In this document: piece by piece, positions 45,652 to 54,710 of the stretch | Layout: each line of letters opens with the position of its first letter | Position numbering within the stretch: position 1 is the first letter of the stretch | DNA from: Pseudodesulfovibrio sp. zrk46 | GTDB lineage: Bacteria; Desulfobacterota; Desulfovibrionia; Desulfovibrionales; Desulfovibrionaceae | Assembly (NCBI RefSeq): GCF_012516435.1 | Contig: NZ_CP051216.1 | Coordinates: forward strand, 62,001 to 126,000 | Length of the DNA stretch: 64,000 nt | Direction: 5' to 3' | Position numbers and translations under genes: made by a program | Notes under the pieces: model-generated | Seen by the model: the letters and a program-made list of their open reading frames with translations, nothing else | Told to the model about the DNA's origin: nothing | The model's database searches: none

Positions 45652-46311
45652 CTACCAGTCCCTGGCGTTGCGAACGCCACCGAACTCGGAACCCATGTAC
45701 GCCCTGGTGAAGAGGACGAACAAAGCATGGCTCAGGCGCGTGAACGGGATCAGCGCGAGCAGGATTTCGCCTGCAAGGATGTGCAGGATCGTCATCAGGA
45801 GCACCGGACCAACCTGGTGGTAGGCCAGTACGCCAGTGATGAACGGAGCAGCCACGAGGATGAGTGCGAACCAGTCCTTGGTCTTGGTAACGCCCTTGAC
45901 GTGGGGCAGAGCCAGACGGCGGTAGGCGAAAACCAGACAGCCAGCGATGACGATGAAGCTGATGATGTCGCCGACCTGCGTGGGCAGGCTCGGGATTTCG
46001 ATGCCGAAGGCGGTATCCCAGAGAACCACATGTGCGCCCAGGAACACGGCGACCAGCAGGAAGCCGATGTGGAAGGCAAAGGTGGCCACGGTCATGAGCG
46101 GATCAGACTTCCAGCCCTGAGTGTTAAACGGGATCATCCAGTTGAAGATGGAGCGCAGGCCAAAAGGCAGGCTCATGTACGCGAGGGAGGAACCGTCCTT
46201 GGCCTTTGCCAGAGAATACATGGTCACCAGTCGGTAGATGGAACCGATGATGAAGATACCCCAGGCAACCCAGGCCAAAGGACCGCTGACGAGATTATAC
46301 AATTCGATCAT
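45652..46311 (-). CDS. tmcC: TmcC, membrane cytochrome b subunit
   Basis: 219 residues with about five or six hydrophobic helices (WVAWGIFIIGSIYRL, FHIGFLLVAVFLGAHVV, IISFIVIAGCLVFA, WFALILVAAPFITGVLA, LLMTILHILAGEILLALIPF). His residues in helices 2 and 5 (FHIGF, AHVV, LHILAGE) can ligate two b hemes as in NarI/DsrM-type proteins. It carries electrons across the membrane between TmcA and TmcB. Confidence 0.93.
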   Translation of the reverse strand: MIELYNLVSGPLAWVAWGIFIIGSIYRLVTMYSLAKAKDGSSLAYMSLPFGLRSIFNWMIPFNTQGWKSDPLMTVATFAFHIGFLLVAVFLGAHVVLWDTAFGIEIPSLPTQVGDIISFIVIAGCLVFAYRRLALPHVKGVTKTKDWFALILVAAPFITGVLAYHQVGPVLLMTILHILAGEILLALIPFTRLSHALFVLFTRAYMGSEFGGVRNARDW

Positions 46312-46326
46312 AGCGTCTCCCTCCGC

Positions 46327-47583
46327 CTAGAATTGGGCCACATCCGCCACGATGCGGACATAGCTGTTGTTTTCGAGGGCACGGATAAGGATCTTGGTGC
46401 CGTCTTCGCTGAAGATCGGGGACCAGCAGCGATCGAAGTCGCGGCTGAATTCCTTGCCGTTGACCAGAATCTTGTAGCGACCACCCTGCTCGACCATGGC
46501 TGCGACGTTCTTGCTGTCTGCGGAGAACGTAGCTGGCCACGCCATGTCGTAGATGCCGGACCAGGGAGTACCGTCAACCACGATACGGAAATCGGCGTTG
46601 GCCTTGTTGGCGAGGACTGCTGCGCGGTTGCCGTCGGGGCTGACCACGAGGTCGGTGACGACAGGCCAGGTTTCACCCCAGGGAGCGTCGTTACAACAGG
46701 CGGTGAACTGCCCGTAGCTGGTGGCAACGATGGCCCACAACTTTTCGCCGTCTTGAGAGTAGGTCAGATTCAGACACTGCAGATAACGGGGCTTCCATGC
46801 CATTGCGCCGTCGCGTGCCACGCCCCACTTGCCCGCAACACGGACCGGAGCGACCACGTACTGGCCGCTGGGATGGAAGACTGGTTCCCATACCTGGTTG
46901 AAGATTTCGTTCCACGGCTGGTCGTCTACGGCGATGGTGTAGTCGTGTACTGCGGTGCGGACCTGTGCGGCCACGCGAAGCCCGGTCTTGTCGAAAGTCG
47001 GAGCCCATACGTTGAGGTACTTGCCCGGCCAACGCTTACCATCGACGACGACCGTGTAGACGCCCTTCTTGAACCCTTCGATGTCAGCCTGTCCGAGAGA
47101 CTCGACCTGCGCCACGCCAACGGAGTGCTTACCGTCAGGAGTGATCGCATACTGGTTGACATTTTCGAAGAGCTCTTCCCACGGCTCGCCGTTGATGGCT
47201 ACGCCGTACTGCTCCATGCCCTTGTGCATGTTAGCTATGACGGAGCCGTCTTCACTGAACTTGGTATCCCAGACGTAATCGGTTGTTTCGCCAACCATTT
47301 CGCCTTCCACGGCCATACCCCACTCCATGTCCTGCTGACACAGTGCGGTAAGTCTGCCGTCGGGAGAAAATCGCGGATACCAGATTTTTTCGAAGGTATT
47401 TTCCCAAACGCCATCATTAACGCGGATGGAAAATTCACCTTCGTCTACCTGGACGATAGCGGCCAGCTTTTCACCGTCGTCAGAGACGTACGGCTCTTCC
47501 TGCCAGCCATGCCCTTGCATTGGGGAAAGAGACTCGACGACCGTCTTTTGGCCGACCTCCCAATCCCAGTTGGATTTACCCAT
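46327..47583 (-). CDS. tmcD: TmcD, tryptophan-rich beta-propeller-like subunit
   Basis: 418 residues without heme or Cys motifs. Repeated blocks containing SPDG, SEDG or TPDG turns followed by Trp-rich strands (for example PRFSPDGRLTAL, WDTKFSEDGSVIA) indicate a WD40/TolB-like propeller. It is the known fourth member of the Tmc complex, with no assigned chemistry. It is the first gene of the operon in the direction of transcription. Confidence 0.92.
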   Translation of the reverse strand: MGKSNWDWEVGQKTVVESLSPMQGHGWQEEPYVSDDGEKLAAIVQVDEGEFSIRVNDGVWENTFEKIWYPRFSPDGRLTALCQQDMEWGMAVEGEMVGETTDYVWDTKFSEDGSVIANMHKGMEQYGVAINGEPWEELFENVNQYAITPDGKHSVGVAQVESLGQADIEGFKKGVYTVVVDGKRWPGKYLNVWAPTFDKTGLRVAAQVRTAVHDYTIAVDDQPWNEIFNQVWEPVFHPSGQYVVAPVRVAGKWGVARDGAMAWKPRYLQCLNLTYSQDGEKLWAIVATSYGQFTACCNDAPWGETWPVVTDLVVSPDGNRAAVLANKANADFRIVVDGTPWSGIYDMAWPATFSADSKNVAAMVEQGGRYKILVNGKEFSRDFDRCWSPIFSEDGTKILIRALENNSYVRIVADVAQF

Positions 47584-47664
47584 AACACCCCCTTGGGTTG
47601 CGTGTTCGCCGAAATGACGAACCGTTCTTCAACGAGGGGTCGGGAATCGTATCGTGCGGAGAGA

Positions 47665-47997
47665 CTATCCTCTGCGACCGGGCATGATCATCGAGTCCAT
47701 GCGGTCTTCTAGATAAGCGGAGAGAACGCTTTCAATCGGACCTTTAACCCAGGGGATGACCTGTATGCCCATGGCTTCAAACCCGTCTTTAACGGCCTTT
47801 CCCAGGCCGCCGCAGATGACGATTTCGACACCCATGGCCTTGAGGTAGCTCGGAAGGGCGGCGGCGCCTGCCACCGGCATGGCCGTCATGCCGCTGCGGA
47901 CCACATCCCTTTCTTCGAGCGTGTACAACCTCAATTCCGTTGCTGTTTCCAGCAGGGTCGCCACCCGGTTTTGATAGCCAGCAATACAGATATCCAT
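47665..47997 (-). CDS. NifX/NifB-domain (dinitrogenase cofactor-type) protein
   Basis: 110 residues, the size of stand-alone NifX-like proteins. The N-terminus MDICIAGYQNRVATLLETA and the VEIVICGGLGKAVKDGFEAMGIQVIP core are typical. The family binds iron-molybdenum or related clusters; members in sulfate reducers include the orange-protein system. No nif genes are nearby. A sigma-54 promoter and activator sites lie upstream, and the activator is the next gene. Confidence 0.88.
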   Translation of the reverse strand: MDICIAGYQNRVATLLETATELRLYTLEERDVVRSGMTAMPVAGAAALPSYLKAMGVEIVICGGLGKAVKDGFEAMGIQVIPWVKGPIESVLSAYLEDRMDSMIMPGRRG

Positions 47998-48057
47998 AAT
48001 TCCTGAGTTTGCTTCCTAGGCCGATTCAATTTCACGGACAGGCGACACACTTGTATA

Positions 48058-48074
48058 CGCACAGTCCGTTCCAA
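48058..48074 (-). promoter_or_regulatory. Sigma-54 promoter of the NifX-family gene
   Basis: On the minus strand, TTGGAACGGACTGTGCG matches 13 of 16 positions of the -24/-12 consensus, with the invariant GG and GC exactly 10 bp apart. It predicts a start near 48048 and a 50-nt leader. Confidence 0.78.
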
Positions 48075-48145
48075 ACATTTGTTTATCCATTTATTACGAC
48101 AAGTTGTCGCAATTTCATACCGCTAAAATTCGTTATTTTCGACGC

Positions 48146-48159
48146 ATTTTGCTGCACTT
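48146..48159 (-). promoter_or_regulatory. Activator site 1 (promoter-proximal)
   Basis: AAGTGCAGCAAAAT on the minus strand, about 100 bases upstream of the predicted transcription start, where enhancer sites of sigma-54 activators usually lie. Confidence 0.65.
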
Positions 48160-48176
48160 TGTGCACCTCAATTGCA

Positions 48177-49529
48177 TTATTTTGCTGCACTTCGCTGCAA
48201 TATGCGCCGAACCGTATCACGTGAAATACCAAGCTCACGCGCCGCCGCGCTTTTATTGCCATTATGACGTTCCAAAGCCATGAGCACAGCCTGATGTTTG
48301 TGCCCTGCCATGCCGGATTTGAGCTTGATGGCGCCCGGACCACATTCCGGCTCAGACTCATCCTTACCGGGCTGCAAATGGCTCGGCAGGTGGCTGGTCT
48401 CGATCATTTCCCCTGCGCAAAGGATGAAGGCGTATTCAATAATATTCTCTAACTCGCGCACATTACCGGGATAATCATAACTCAAGAGGATACGGTTCAC
48501 GTTCTCGGAAACCGTACGCACGGATTTCCCCTTGAGATTATTCTGCATCCGTATGAAATGATTGATAAGAAGCGGGACATCTTCGGTACGCTCGCGCAAG
48601 GGAGGGATGTCCATACGGACAACATTCAGCCGGAAATAAAGGTCCTGCCGGAATTCGCCCTTATGGACCATTTCCTCAAGATCGCGGTTGGTAGCGGCAA
48701 CAAAGCGAACATCGGCATGCTGCGGCTCTACGCCGCCCAAAGGCTCGTACACTTTCTCCTGCAACACACGCAGAAGCTTGACCTGAAGCGGCAAAGGCAT
48801 ATCACCCACTTCATCCAGGAAGAGAGTACCGCCCTGCGCCAGTTCAATTCGGCCCGGCTTGTCTTTTTTGGCATCAGTAAAGGCTCCGGCCTTATAACCA
48901 AAGAGCTCTGATTCCAGCAGATTTCCGGGGAGTGCGCCGCAGTTCACCGCGATAAACGGTTCGTCTTTGCGCAAAGAAAGATTGTGGATGGCGCGGGCGA
49001 ACAATTCCTTACCCGTACCGGACTCGCCGAGCAGCAGAACAGTGGAGGTGGACTGGGCAATGGGAGGCAGGATCTGGAGGGTCTTGATCATGTGCGGATT
49101 ATTGGTCCGGATGTCCTCCACCGAATATCGTTCTTCCACTTTCTGCATAAGCTGGTGAATTGACGACAGATCACGAAAGCTCTCCACCCCGCCGACAATC
49201 TTGCCGCTCTTGTCACGCAGCGGTGACGAACTAATCCCGATGGGGACCTTTTCACCGTCTGCCCGCAGGACAAATCCGGACTTGCCCACCACAGCCTGCT
49301 CCTCTTTCAGGCATGGCTGCATGGGGCATCCACCATCGCATACGTTAGAAGCCAACACTTCCCAGCACTTTTGGCCTACCGCCTCGCCTGACGGCACACC
49401 AGTAATCTCAGCCGCAGCCTGATTGAAGAACGTAATGTTCCAATCCAGGTCAACGGTAAAGATACCTTCCGGCACAGAATCAAGCACTGATTCGAGCGGT
49501 ATGTCCTGAGGAAGTCCGGTCGGGGTCAC
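48177..49529 (-). CDS. Sigma-54-dependent transcriptional activator (PAS-AAA-Fis)
   Basis: 450 residues. A PAS domain (about 10-125) with Cys residues (NVCDGGCPMQPC) precedes the AAA+ domain: Walker [12 protein letters not shown], the sigma-54-contacting GAFTDA loop as GYKAGAFTDAKKD, FLDEVGDMPL, RERTEDVPLL. The C-terminal Fis-type helix-turn-helix reads NKSAAARELGISRDTVRRIL. GTG 49529 is preferred (GGAG upstream); a TTG at 49562 is the alternative. The Cys-bearing PAS suggests redox or metal sensing. The downstream NifX-family gene is the likely target. Confidence 0.93.
   Translation of the reverse strand: MTPTGLPQDIPLESVLDSVPEGIFTVDLDWNITFFNQAAAEITGVPSGEAVGQKCWEVLASNVCDGGCPMQPCLKEEQAVVGKSGFVLRADGEKVPIGISSSPLRDKSGKIVGGVESFRDLSSIHQLMQKVEERYSVEDIRTNNPHMIKTLQILPPIAQSTSTVLLLGESGTGKELFARAIHNLSLRKDEPFIAVNCGALPGNLLESELFGYKAGAFTDAKKDKPGRIELAQGGTLFLDEVGDMPLPLQVKLLRVLQEKVYEPLGGVEPQHADVRFVAATNRDLEEMVHKGEFRQDLYFRLNVVRMDIPPLRERTEDVPLLINHFIRMQNNLKGKSVRTVSENVNRILLSYDYPGNVRELENIIEYAFILCAGEMIETSHLPSHLQPGKDESEPECGPGAIKLKSGMAGHKHQAVLMALERHNGNKSAAARELGISRDTVRRILQRSAAK
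48179..48192 (-). promoter_or_regulatory. Activator site 2 (inside the activator gene end)
   Basis: A second perfect AAGTGCAGCAAAAT, exactly 33 bp from site 1 and same orientation; it overlaps the last codons of the activator gene. Confidence 0.65.
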
Positions 49530-49591
49530 GCAGTGTATCTCCAGAAGAGGTTTAACCCACAAACAACGATGATCGTGAGTCTTTTATACCA

Positions 49592-49605
49592 AAGTGCAGC
49601 AAAAT
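49592..49605 (+). promoter_or_regulatory. Activator site 3 (upstream of the activator gene)
   Basis: A third perfect copy of AAGTGCAGCAAAAT, in inverted orientation, 63 bases upstream of the activator start. It may mediate autoregulation or act on the divergent adhesin gene 256 bp away. Confidence 0.6.
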
Positions 49606-49719
49606 ACGCCACCCCTGGTTTACACCATAATTATGCCCCGCAAAACATAACGCCGAACAATAATCATTTTAAACCAATTATTTCGCTATTCCCCTCTTCA
49701 AAGTGTAGTAATTATAACA

Positions 49720-49739
49720 AATAATTAACCATAATTATT
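49720..49739. promoter_or_regulatory. AT-rich palindrome upstream of the adhesin
   Basis: AATAATTA-N4-TAATTATT, perfect 8-bp arms, in a strongly AT-rich stretch 120 bases before the adhesin start. Operator candidate. The remainder of 49563-49860 shows no ORF. Confidence 0.4.
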
Positions 49740-49860
49740 GATTATTTTTGTCAAGCCCTTTCCCGTTATTTTCCGAACAATCGTCTTGCTAGTGGCCATA
49801 TAGTGACTACTCTATTAATAGGAAGAATATACCAGTTTATAGCCTGGGGGAGGTGGCATC

Positions 49861-52800
49861 ATGGCTGATACCACGATACAAGGCGAACAGATTGGAAGCG
49901 TTATTTCCATGACTGGTTCGGTATGGGCCGTAAATGGCGCAGATCAGCGCCTGCTGACGGAAGGCTCGCCTGTTTTTGAAGGCGAAGAAATCATCACAGA
50001 ATCCGACAGTAACGTCGAAATCAAGTTCTCCGACGACACTGTCCTTGGTCAGGGTGAGGATTCAGCCGTCCGACTGGACGACTACGTCTTTACCGAAGAG
50101 GACAACCAGCTTGACTTCCACATGGTCAAGGGAGTCATGCGTGTCGTTTCCGGTGAAATTGTCAAGGCGAATCCTGAAGGGTTTAACCTGAGCACGCCGT
50201 TGGCTACCATTGGTATCCGCGGCACCGAGGTCATGATTCAGGTTGACCAGGGCCGTGAATTCATCGGTGTCGACCAGCTCGGCGAAGGTCACACCGTACT
50301 CATTGGCAACGCCTTCAACCAGATCGTCATCGACAAGGCCGGCATGTTCTCCGGTGTCGACTTCGACGGAAGTCTGATCGCACCCGACGAAATGCCCTCC
50401 AACTTCATCCAGTCCATCGTTCAGGCAGCTCCGCTGACCATCCTGGGCGACTCTCCCCGTGAGCCCGGCACCCCGCAGGATGTCATTCCCCCTGACTTCT
50501 ACGAAACTATCGACAACCAGACTGGCGAATACCAGCCCGGCGTTGGAATGGAGTACGCCGAGGAGGACAGTGACGAAGAAGAGTTCGACGAGGAGGAATT
50601 CGAACTCAGCGAAGAAGAAATCGAAGCCCTCCTCGAACTGGAAACCGCAGCCGGCCCGGGCGTTGGTCCCGGTGCAGGCACTGGCGAAGCCGAAGAGTTC
50701 GATCCTGTTGTTAGCGTGACCTACGATCCGTACGGCAATGAAACCGACTCCAACGAAGGAGAAGGCGTACAATTCGGCGCACAGAACGATCAGTCCGAGG
50801 ACACCCCCACTGGCGATGACGCCCCCGTCGACGACACGGCAACTCCCCCTGCCGAGCCTGTCGTTGTTGAGCAGAGCGAAGCTGGCGAGAATCAACCGGT
50901 AACCATCAACGTCCTCGCTGACGAACCCGACGGGACAACTCTTGTCGAGGCCGAAATGGTCGAGGCGGAAATCGTCGAAACCGATGAGCCTCATGATGGT
51001 AATCTTGAGTTCGAAACCGAAGGCAACATCACTTACACCCCGACTCCTGGAGAGGAAGGAACCGTCGTGATCGAATACACGATCGAAGACGAGACCGGCG
51101 AAACCGCCACTTCTCAGGTGTCCCTTACTCTGGCACCCGACTCCGAGCCGGTGCTCGAAACGACTGACGCCACTGGCGTCGAAGCTGCAGGCGTAATGAC
51201 TGCAAGCGGCACCATTACTGCTGACTTTGGCGCAGACAGCGAAGGCAGTACTGTCGAACTGTCCGCTGAAGGCGCACACTGGGACAGCTACTACAATATC
51301 CTCGTCTCCTCTGACGGCAGTTGGGACATCGAGCTCACTGACGACGGCTACCTGTTCACTCAGAACTCGCCCATGGTCGAGGCAGTGAATACGGCGGCAG
51401 GCGAAGAGTTCACCGTTAACGTCACCGCTACAGCGACTGACAGCGACGGCGACGTGGCTACCGGCGATTTCTCCATTGCCCTGACCGACAGCGGGCCGAT
51501 CGCGAGCGACATCACCCTGACTGAAGTGCTTGAAGACACCTCTGTCACCTACAATGTCTTTGACAGTGGCGATGCCGACACCGGCCTGTTCGGTGGCGAA
51601 CTGACCGACGCGAACCTTGCCGAAGATAGCGAAATTGAAGGCGAGGTCGGCTTTGACAGCGATGGCAACATCACCTTTACCCCGGCAGCTGATGCGAGCG
51701 GAACCGCAACCATTGACTACACCGTTACCGACAGTGACGGCGACACCGCCACTGCGCAGGTGACCATTGATGTCGAACCCGTCAACGATACCCCCGAAGC
51801 AGACGACCAGTCCTTCACCTTCACAGAGGACACCTCCTTCACCATCACCGAAGACACGCTCCTTGAAGGCGCACGCGACGTGGATGTCGACGCCCTTAGC
51901 GTCACATCCGTAGTCGGAACAAACCTCCCCGGCGAGCTTGTGGACAATGAAGACGGCACATGGACCTTCACTCCTGAAGATAACTGGAACGGCGATCTCA
52001 GTCTGGCCTACACCGTCTCTGACGGCACGGCCGAGACCGTCGCGGCCATCAACCTGACCGTCAGCGACGACATGACCGACCTGGTCAGCACAAGCACTGA
52101 AGACGTCGTAGAAACCACTGTCACTACTGACAGCGCAGTCACCGACGTGGACACCACCGTTGCCAGCGACACCGTCCGTGACGCTGAGACCGGCGACTTT
52201 GTCACGACCACTACGACCACTACGGACACCGAGACCACCACGACCGAAACCACCACAACCGATACCACCCCGATCACCACCAACGTCTTTGAGGACGGCG
52301 GCGAACAGGTCCTCTTTGGCGAAACCGTGACAACGACAGATACCGATGTAACGGTCACCACCGACACCACCAGTGAAGATGTCATCACCGTCGATCCTAA
52401 TGCTATCCCGACGGCAGAAGCCAAGTCCGGCAGTTTCACCGAAGACACCGTCTTCACCATCACCGCAGCCACCCTGCTGGCAGGCGCTGCCGATGCTGAC
52501 GACGACACCTTGAGCGTGGCATCTGTCAGCGGCACAGATCTGAATGGCGTGCTTACTGACAATGAGGATGGCACTTGGACATACGCTCCGGCCGAAGACT
52601 GGAACGGCGAAGTCGAGCTGACCTACACCGTGACCGATGGCTTCGTGGAATCCGATCCCGCGGTCATCAGCCTGACTGTCAACGATGACATGACCGATCT
52701 GGTCAGCAGCACCACTGAAGACAGCGTGGAAACCACTGTCACAACGGATAGCGCAGTCACCGGCGTGGACACCACCGTGACCAGTGACACCGTCCGTGAC

Positions 52801-54699
52801 GTTGAGACCGGCGACTTTGTCACCACCACTACGACTACTACGGACACCGAGACCACCACGACCGAGACCACCACAACCGAAACGACTCCGGTTACCACCA
52901 ACGTCTTTGAGGACGGCAGCGAACAGGTCGTCTTCGGAGAAACCGCGACCACCACTGACACCGACGTTACGGTCACTACAGACACCACCAGTGAAGATGT
53001 CATCAGCATTGATCCGAACGCAGCTCCGACAGTTGCAGACGGAACCTACACCGTTGAGGAAGGCGGCTCCATCACCTTCACCGAAGATGAACTGCTGGCC
53101 AATGCCAGTGATGCGGACACCGACCCGCTGAGCGTAGTCTCTGTGAGCGCCGAAGGTCTTGACGGCGAACTGGAAAGCGACGGCGAAGGCTCCTGGACCT
53201 TTACTCCTGACGAAGGCGTTACCGGCGAACTGACCCTGACCTACACTGTGAGCGACGGCTATGTTGAGACTGAAGCGGACATCAATCTGACTGTTGAAGC
53301 AGTTCCTGACGAAGAGCCCACCAACCTGCTGGTCAACGGCGACTTCAGCGACGTCACGGCAGCCGTTGGCGACACTTGGATCGCAGCCAACGCTTCCAGC
53401 GTTGACGGCTGGGATGCCGGTCGATTCTACAGTTCCAGCTCCGAAGCACCGCGCAACATCAAGATTGGCGAAGGCAACGCCAAGATCGAGGTCTGGCAGG
53501 CAGGCTTCAACGGCGTGCTTGATCCTGACGGCAACGATGAAGGCTACTTCGTTGAAATCGATTACGCTGGCGCCACGGACTACATCTCCCAGACAGTGGC
53601 CACCGAGGCTGGCGTAGAATACCTCATGAGCTTTGACGCCACAGTCCGCCCGGACAGTACTGAAGGCGAGACCCTCATCGTTCAGGTCTGGAGCGACGGT
53701 GCCATCATCCAGGAAGAAACCTTCAGCCCGGATCGTTACGACACCGAAGCAATGGAAGGCTGGAGTCAGTTCACGCTCGCATTCACCGCAGACAGCGACG
53801 AAACCACGGTCGTCTTCACCGAACCTGAATACCACGACGACGGTAACGAGAAGAACACCTACGGCGTCCTGCTCGACAATGTATCCCTGACGGTTGATCC
53901 GGAATACGACCCTGATGCCTACTACGAAGAAGATTCCAGCGAAGGCGATGATTACGATGTGGATGTCTACTACGCAGGCGAAGACTACCACGACGCCCCG
54001 ACCGATGATCAGGCTACCGTCTTCGGCACCAGTGATGAAGATGAAATCAGTGGCAGCCAGGGCGACGACGCAATCTTCGGCGACGCAGGCGAAGACACCC
54101 TTGAAGGCGGCCAGGGCATGGACTACCTCCATGGCGGCGCAGACGACGACATCCTCATCGGAGGTCAGGGCGATGACGTCCTGATTGGCGACCATGACGA
54201 AGATGAACTGGATGGCGGCCATGGCGAAGACGTGCTGGTCGGCGGCCCCGGTGACGATGAGCTCTACGGCGGCAAGGGCGACGATGTCCTGATCGGCGGC
54301 GCTGGTGAGGATGAGCTCACCGGCGGCAAGGGCAGCGACACCTTCGTCTTCACCTCCCTCGACAGCGACGACGCAGATACGATTACCGACTTCAACACCC
54401 TTTCCGATCAGATCTCACTGTTCGAAGCCACCTTCCAGCTTGCCTCTGAAAACGGCACCGTGGATGAAGATCAATTCGTCCACCTCACCACCGATGACGA
54501 GCTCCCGCCCGGCGGTTATGACTTCGAAAATGCCACCACCGGCCTGATCTACCTTAGTGACGTTGGCGAAAACACCGGCGCACTCTTCTACGACCCCAAT
54601 GATCAGATGTCCGGAGACGAAGTGCTCATCACCAACATTGAGTTCAGTGAAGACTCCGACACTGACGAAATCACGGCAGCAGACATCGACGTCACCTAA
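49861..54699 (+). CDS. Giant secreted FecR/cadherin-like/RTX surface protein
   Basis: 1612 residues, extremely acidic and Thr-rich, with no N-terminal Sec signal, as expected for type I secretion. Residues about 10-200 form a FecR-type/retention-module-like domain (IGSVISMTGSVWAV, STPLATIGIRGTEVMIQ), then an acidic linker with TAAG (262-265). Cadherin-like and VCBS-like units cover about 335-1150, including a 206-residue repeat present twice. A DUF642-like domain begins at NLLVNGDFSD (about 1154). Eleven GGxGxDxLx calcium repeats (about 1389-1495) and a type I secretion tail close it. GGGGGAGGTGGCATC precedes the ATG. Likely a biofilm adhesin. Confidence 0.92.
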   Translation: MADTTIQGEQIGSVISMTGSVWAVNGADQRLLTEGSPVFEGEEIITESDSNVEIKFSDDTVLGQGEDSAVRLDDYVFTEEDNQLDFHMVKGVMRVVSGEIVKANPEGFNLSTPLATIGIRGTEVMIQVDQGREFIGVDQLGEGHTVLIGNAFNQIVIDKAGMFSGVDFDGSLIAPDEMPSNFIQSIVQAAPLTILGDSPREPGTPQDVIPPDFYETIDNQTGEYQPGVGMEYAEEDSDEEEFDEEEFELSEEEIEALLELETAAGPGVGPGAGTGEAEEFDPVVSVTYDPYGNETDSNEGEGVQFGAQNDQSEDTPTGDDAPVDDTATPPAEPVVVEQSEAGENQPVTINVLADEPDGTTLVEAEMVEAEIVETDEPHDGNLEFETEGNITYTPTPGEEGTVVIEYTIEDETGETATSQVSLTLAPDSEPVLETTDATGVEAAGVMTASGTITADFGADSEGSTVELSAEGAHWDSYYNILVSSDGSWDIELTDDGYLFTQNSPMVEAVNTAAGEEFTVNVTATATDSDGDVATGDFSIALTDSGPIASDITLTEVLEDTSVTYNVFDSGDADTGLFGGELTDANLAEDSEIEGEVGFDSDGNITFTPAADASGTATIDYTVTDSDGDTATAQVTIDVEPVNDTPEADDQSFTFTEDTSFTITEDTLLEGARDVDVDALSVTSVVGTNLPGELVDNEDGTWTFTPEDNWNGDLSLAYTVSDGTAETVAAINLTVSDDMTDLVSTSTEDVVETTVTTDSAVTDVDTTVASDTVRDAETGDFVTTTTTTTDTETTTTETTTTDTTPITTNVFEDGGEQVLFGETVTTTDTDVTVTTDTTSEDVITVDPNAIPTAEAKSGSFTEDTVFTITAATLLAGAADADDDTLSVASVSGTDLNGVLTDNEDGTWTYAPAEDWNGEVELTYTVTDGFVESDPAVISLTVNDDMTDLVSSTTEDSVETTVTTDSAVTGVDTTVTSDTVRDVETGDFVTTTTTTTDTETTTTETTTTETTPVTTNVFEDGSEQVVFGETATTTDTDVTVTTDTTSEDVISIDPNAAPTVADGTYTVEEGGSITFTEDELLANASDADTDPLSVVSVSAEGLDGELESDGEGSWTFTPDEGVTGELTLTYTVSDGYVETEADINLTVEAVPDEEPTNLLVNGDFSDVTAAVGDTWIAANASSVDGWDAGRFYSSSSEAPRNIKIGEGNAKIEVWQAGFNGVLDPDGNDEGYFVEIDYAGATDYISQTVATEAGVEYLMSFDATVRPDSTEGETLIVQVWSDGAIIQEETFSPDRYDTEAMEGWSQFTLAFTADSDETTVVFTEPEYHDDGNEKNTYGVLLDNVSLTVDPEYDPDAYYEEDSSEGDDYDVDVYYAGEDYHDAPTDDQATVFGTSDEDEISGSQGDDAIFGDAGEDTLEGGQGMDYLHGGADDDILIGGQGDDVLIGDHDEDELDGGHGEDVLVGGPGDDELYGGKGDDVLIGGAGEDELTGGKGSDTFVFTSLDSDDADTITDFNTLSDQISLFEATFQLASENGTVDEDQFVHLTTDDELPPGGYDFENATTGLIYLSDVGENTGALFYDPNDQMSGDEVLITNIEFSEDSDTDEITAADIDVT
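52066..52393 (+). repeat. Repeat unit 1 in the adhesin (Thr-rich)
   Basis: Codes for DDMTDLVS through TSEDVI (residues 736-844), with an uninterrupted Thr-rich core. The same block recurs with 618-bp period at 52684-53011 with high nucleotide identity, implying recent duplication. Confidence 0.85.
52684..53011 (+). repeat. Repeat unit 2 in the adhesin (Thr-rich)
   Basis: Second copy of the block at 52066-52393 (residues 942-1050). The full duplicated module, with its cadherin-like part, is 206 residues. Confidence 0.85.
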
Positions 54700-54710
54700 T
54701 ATGCAACGGA

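Noticed and set aside
45619..47712. Long plus-strand frame across tmcC and tmcD
   Set aside because: Antisense to two well-supported genes; composition only.
52180..52420. Slipped-strand phase-variation tract in the Thr-rich coding
   Set aside because: The ACC/ACG/ACT codons are mixed and do not form a pure short tandem repeat.
50062..54222. A 1386-codon open frame antisense to the RTX adhesin
   Set aside because: It mirrors the biased GAC/GAA/ACC codons of the adhesin and has no ribosome site, domain or codon pattern of its own; the sense frame has recognisable FecR and RTX motifs.
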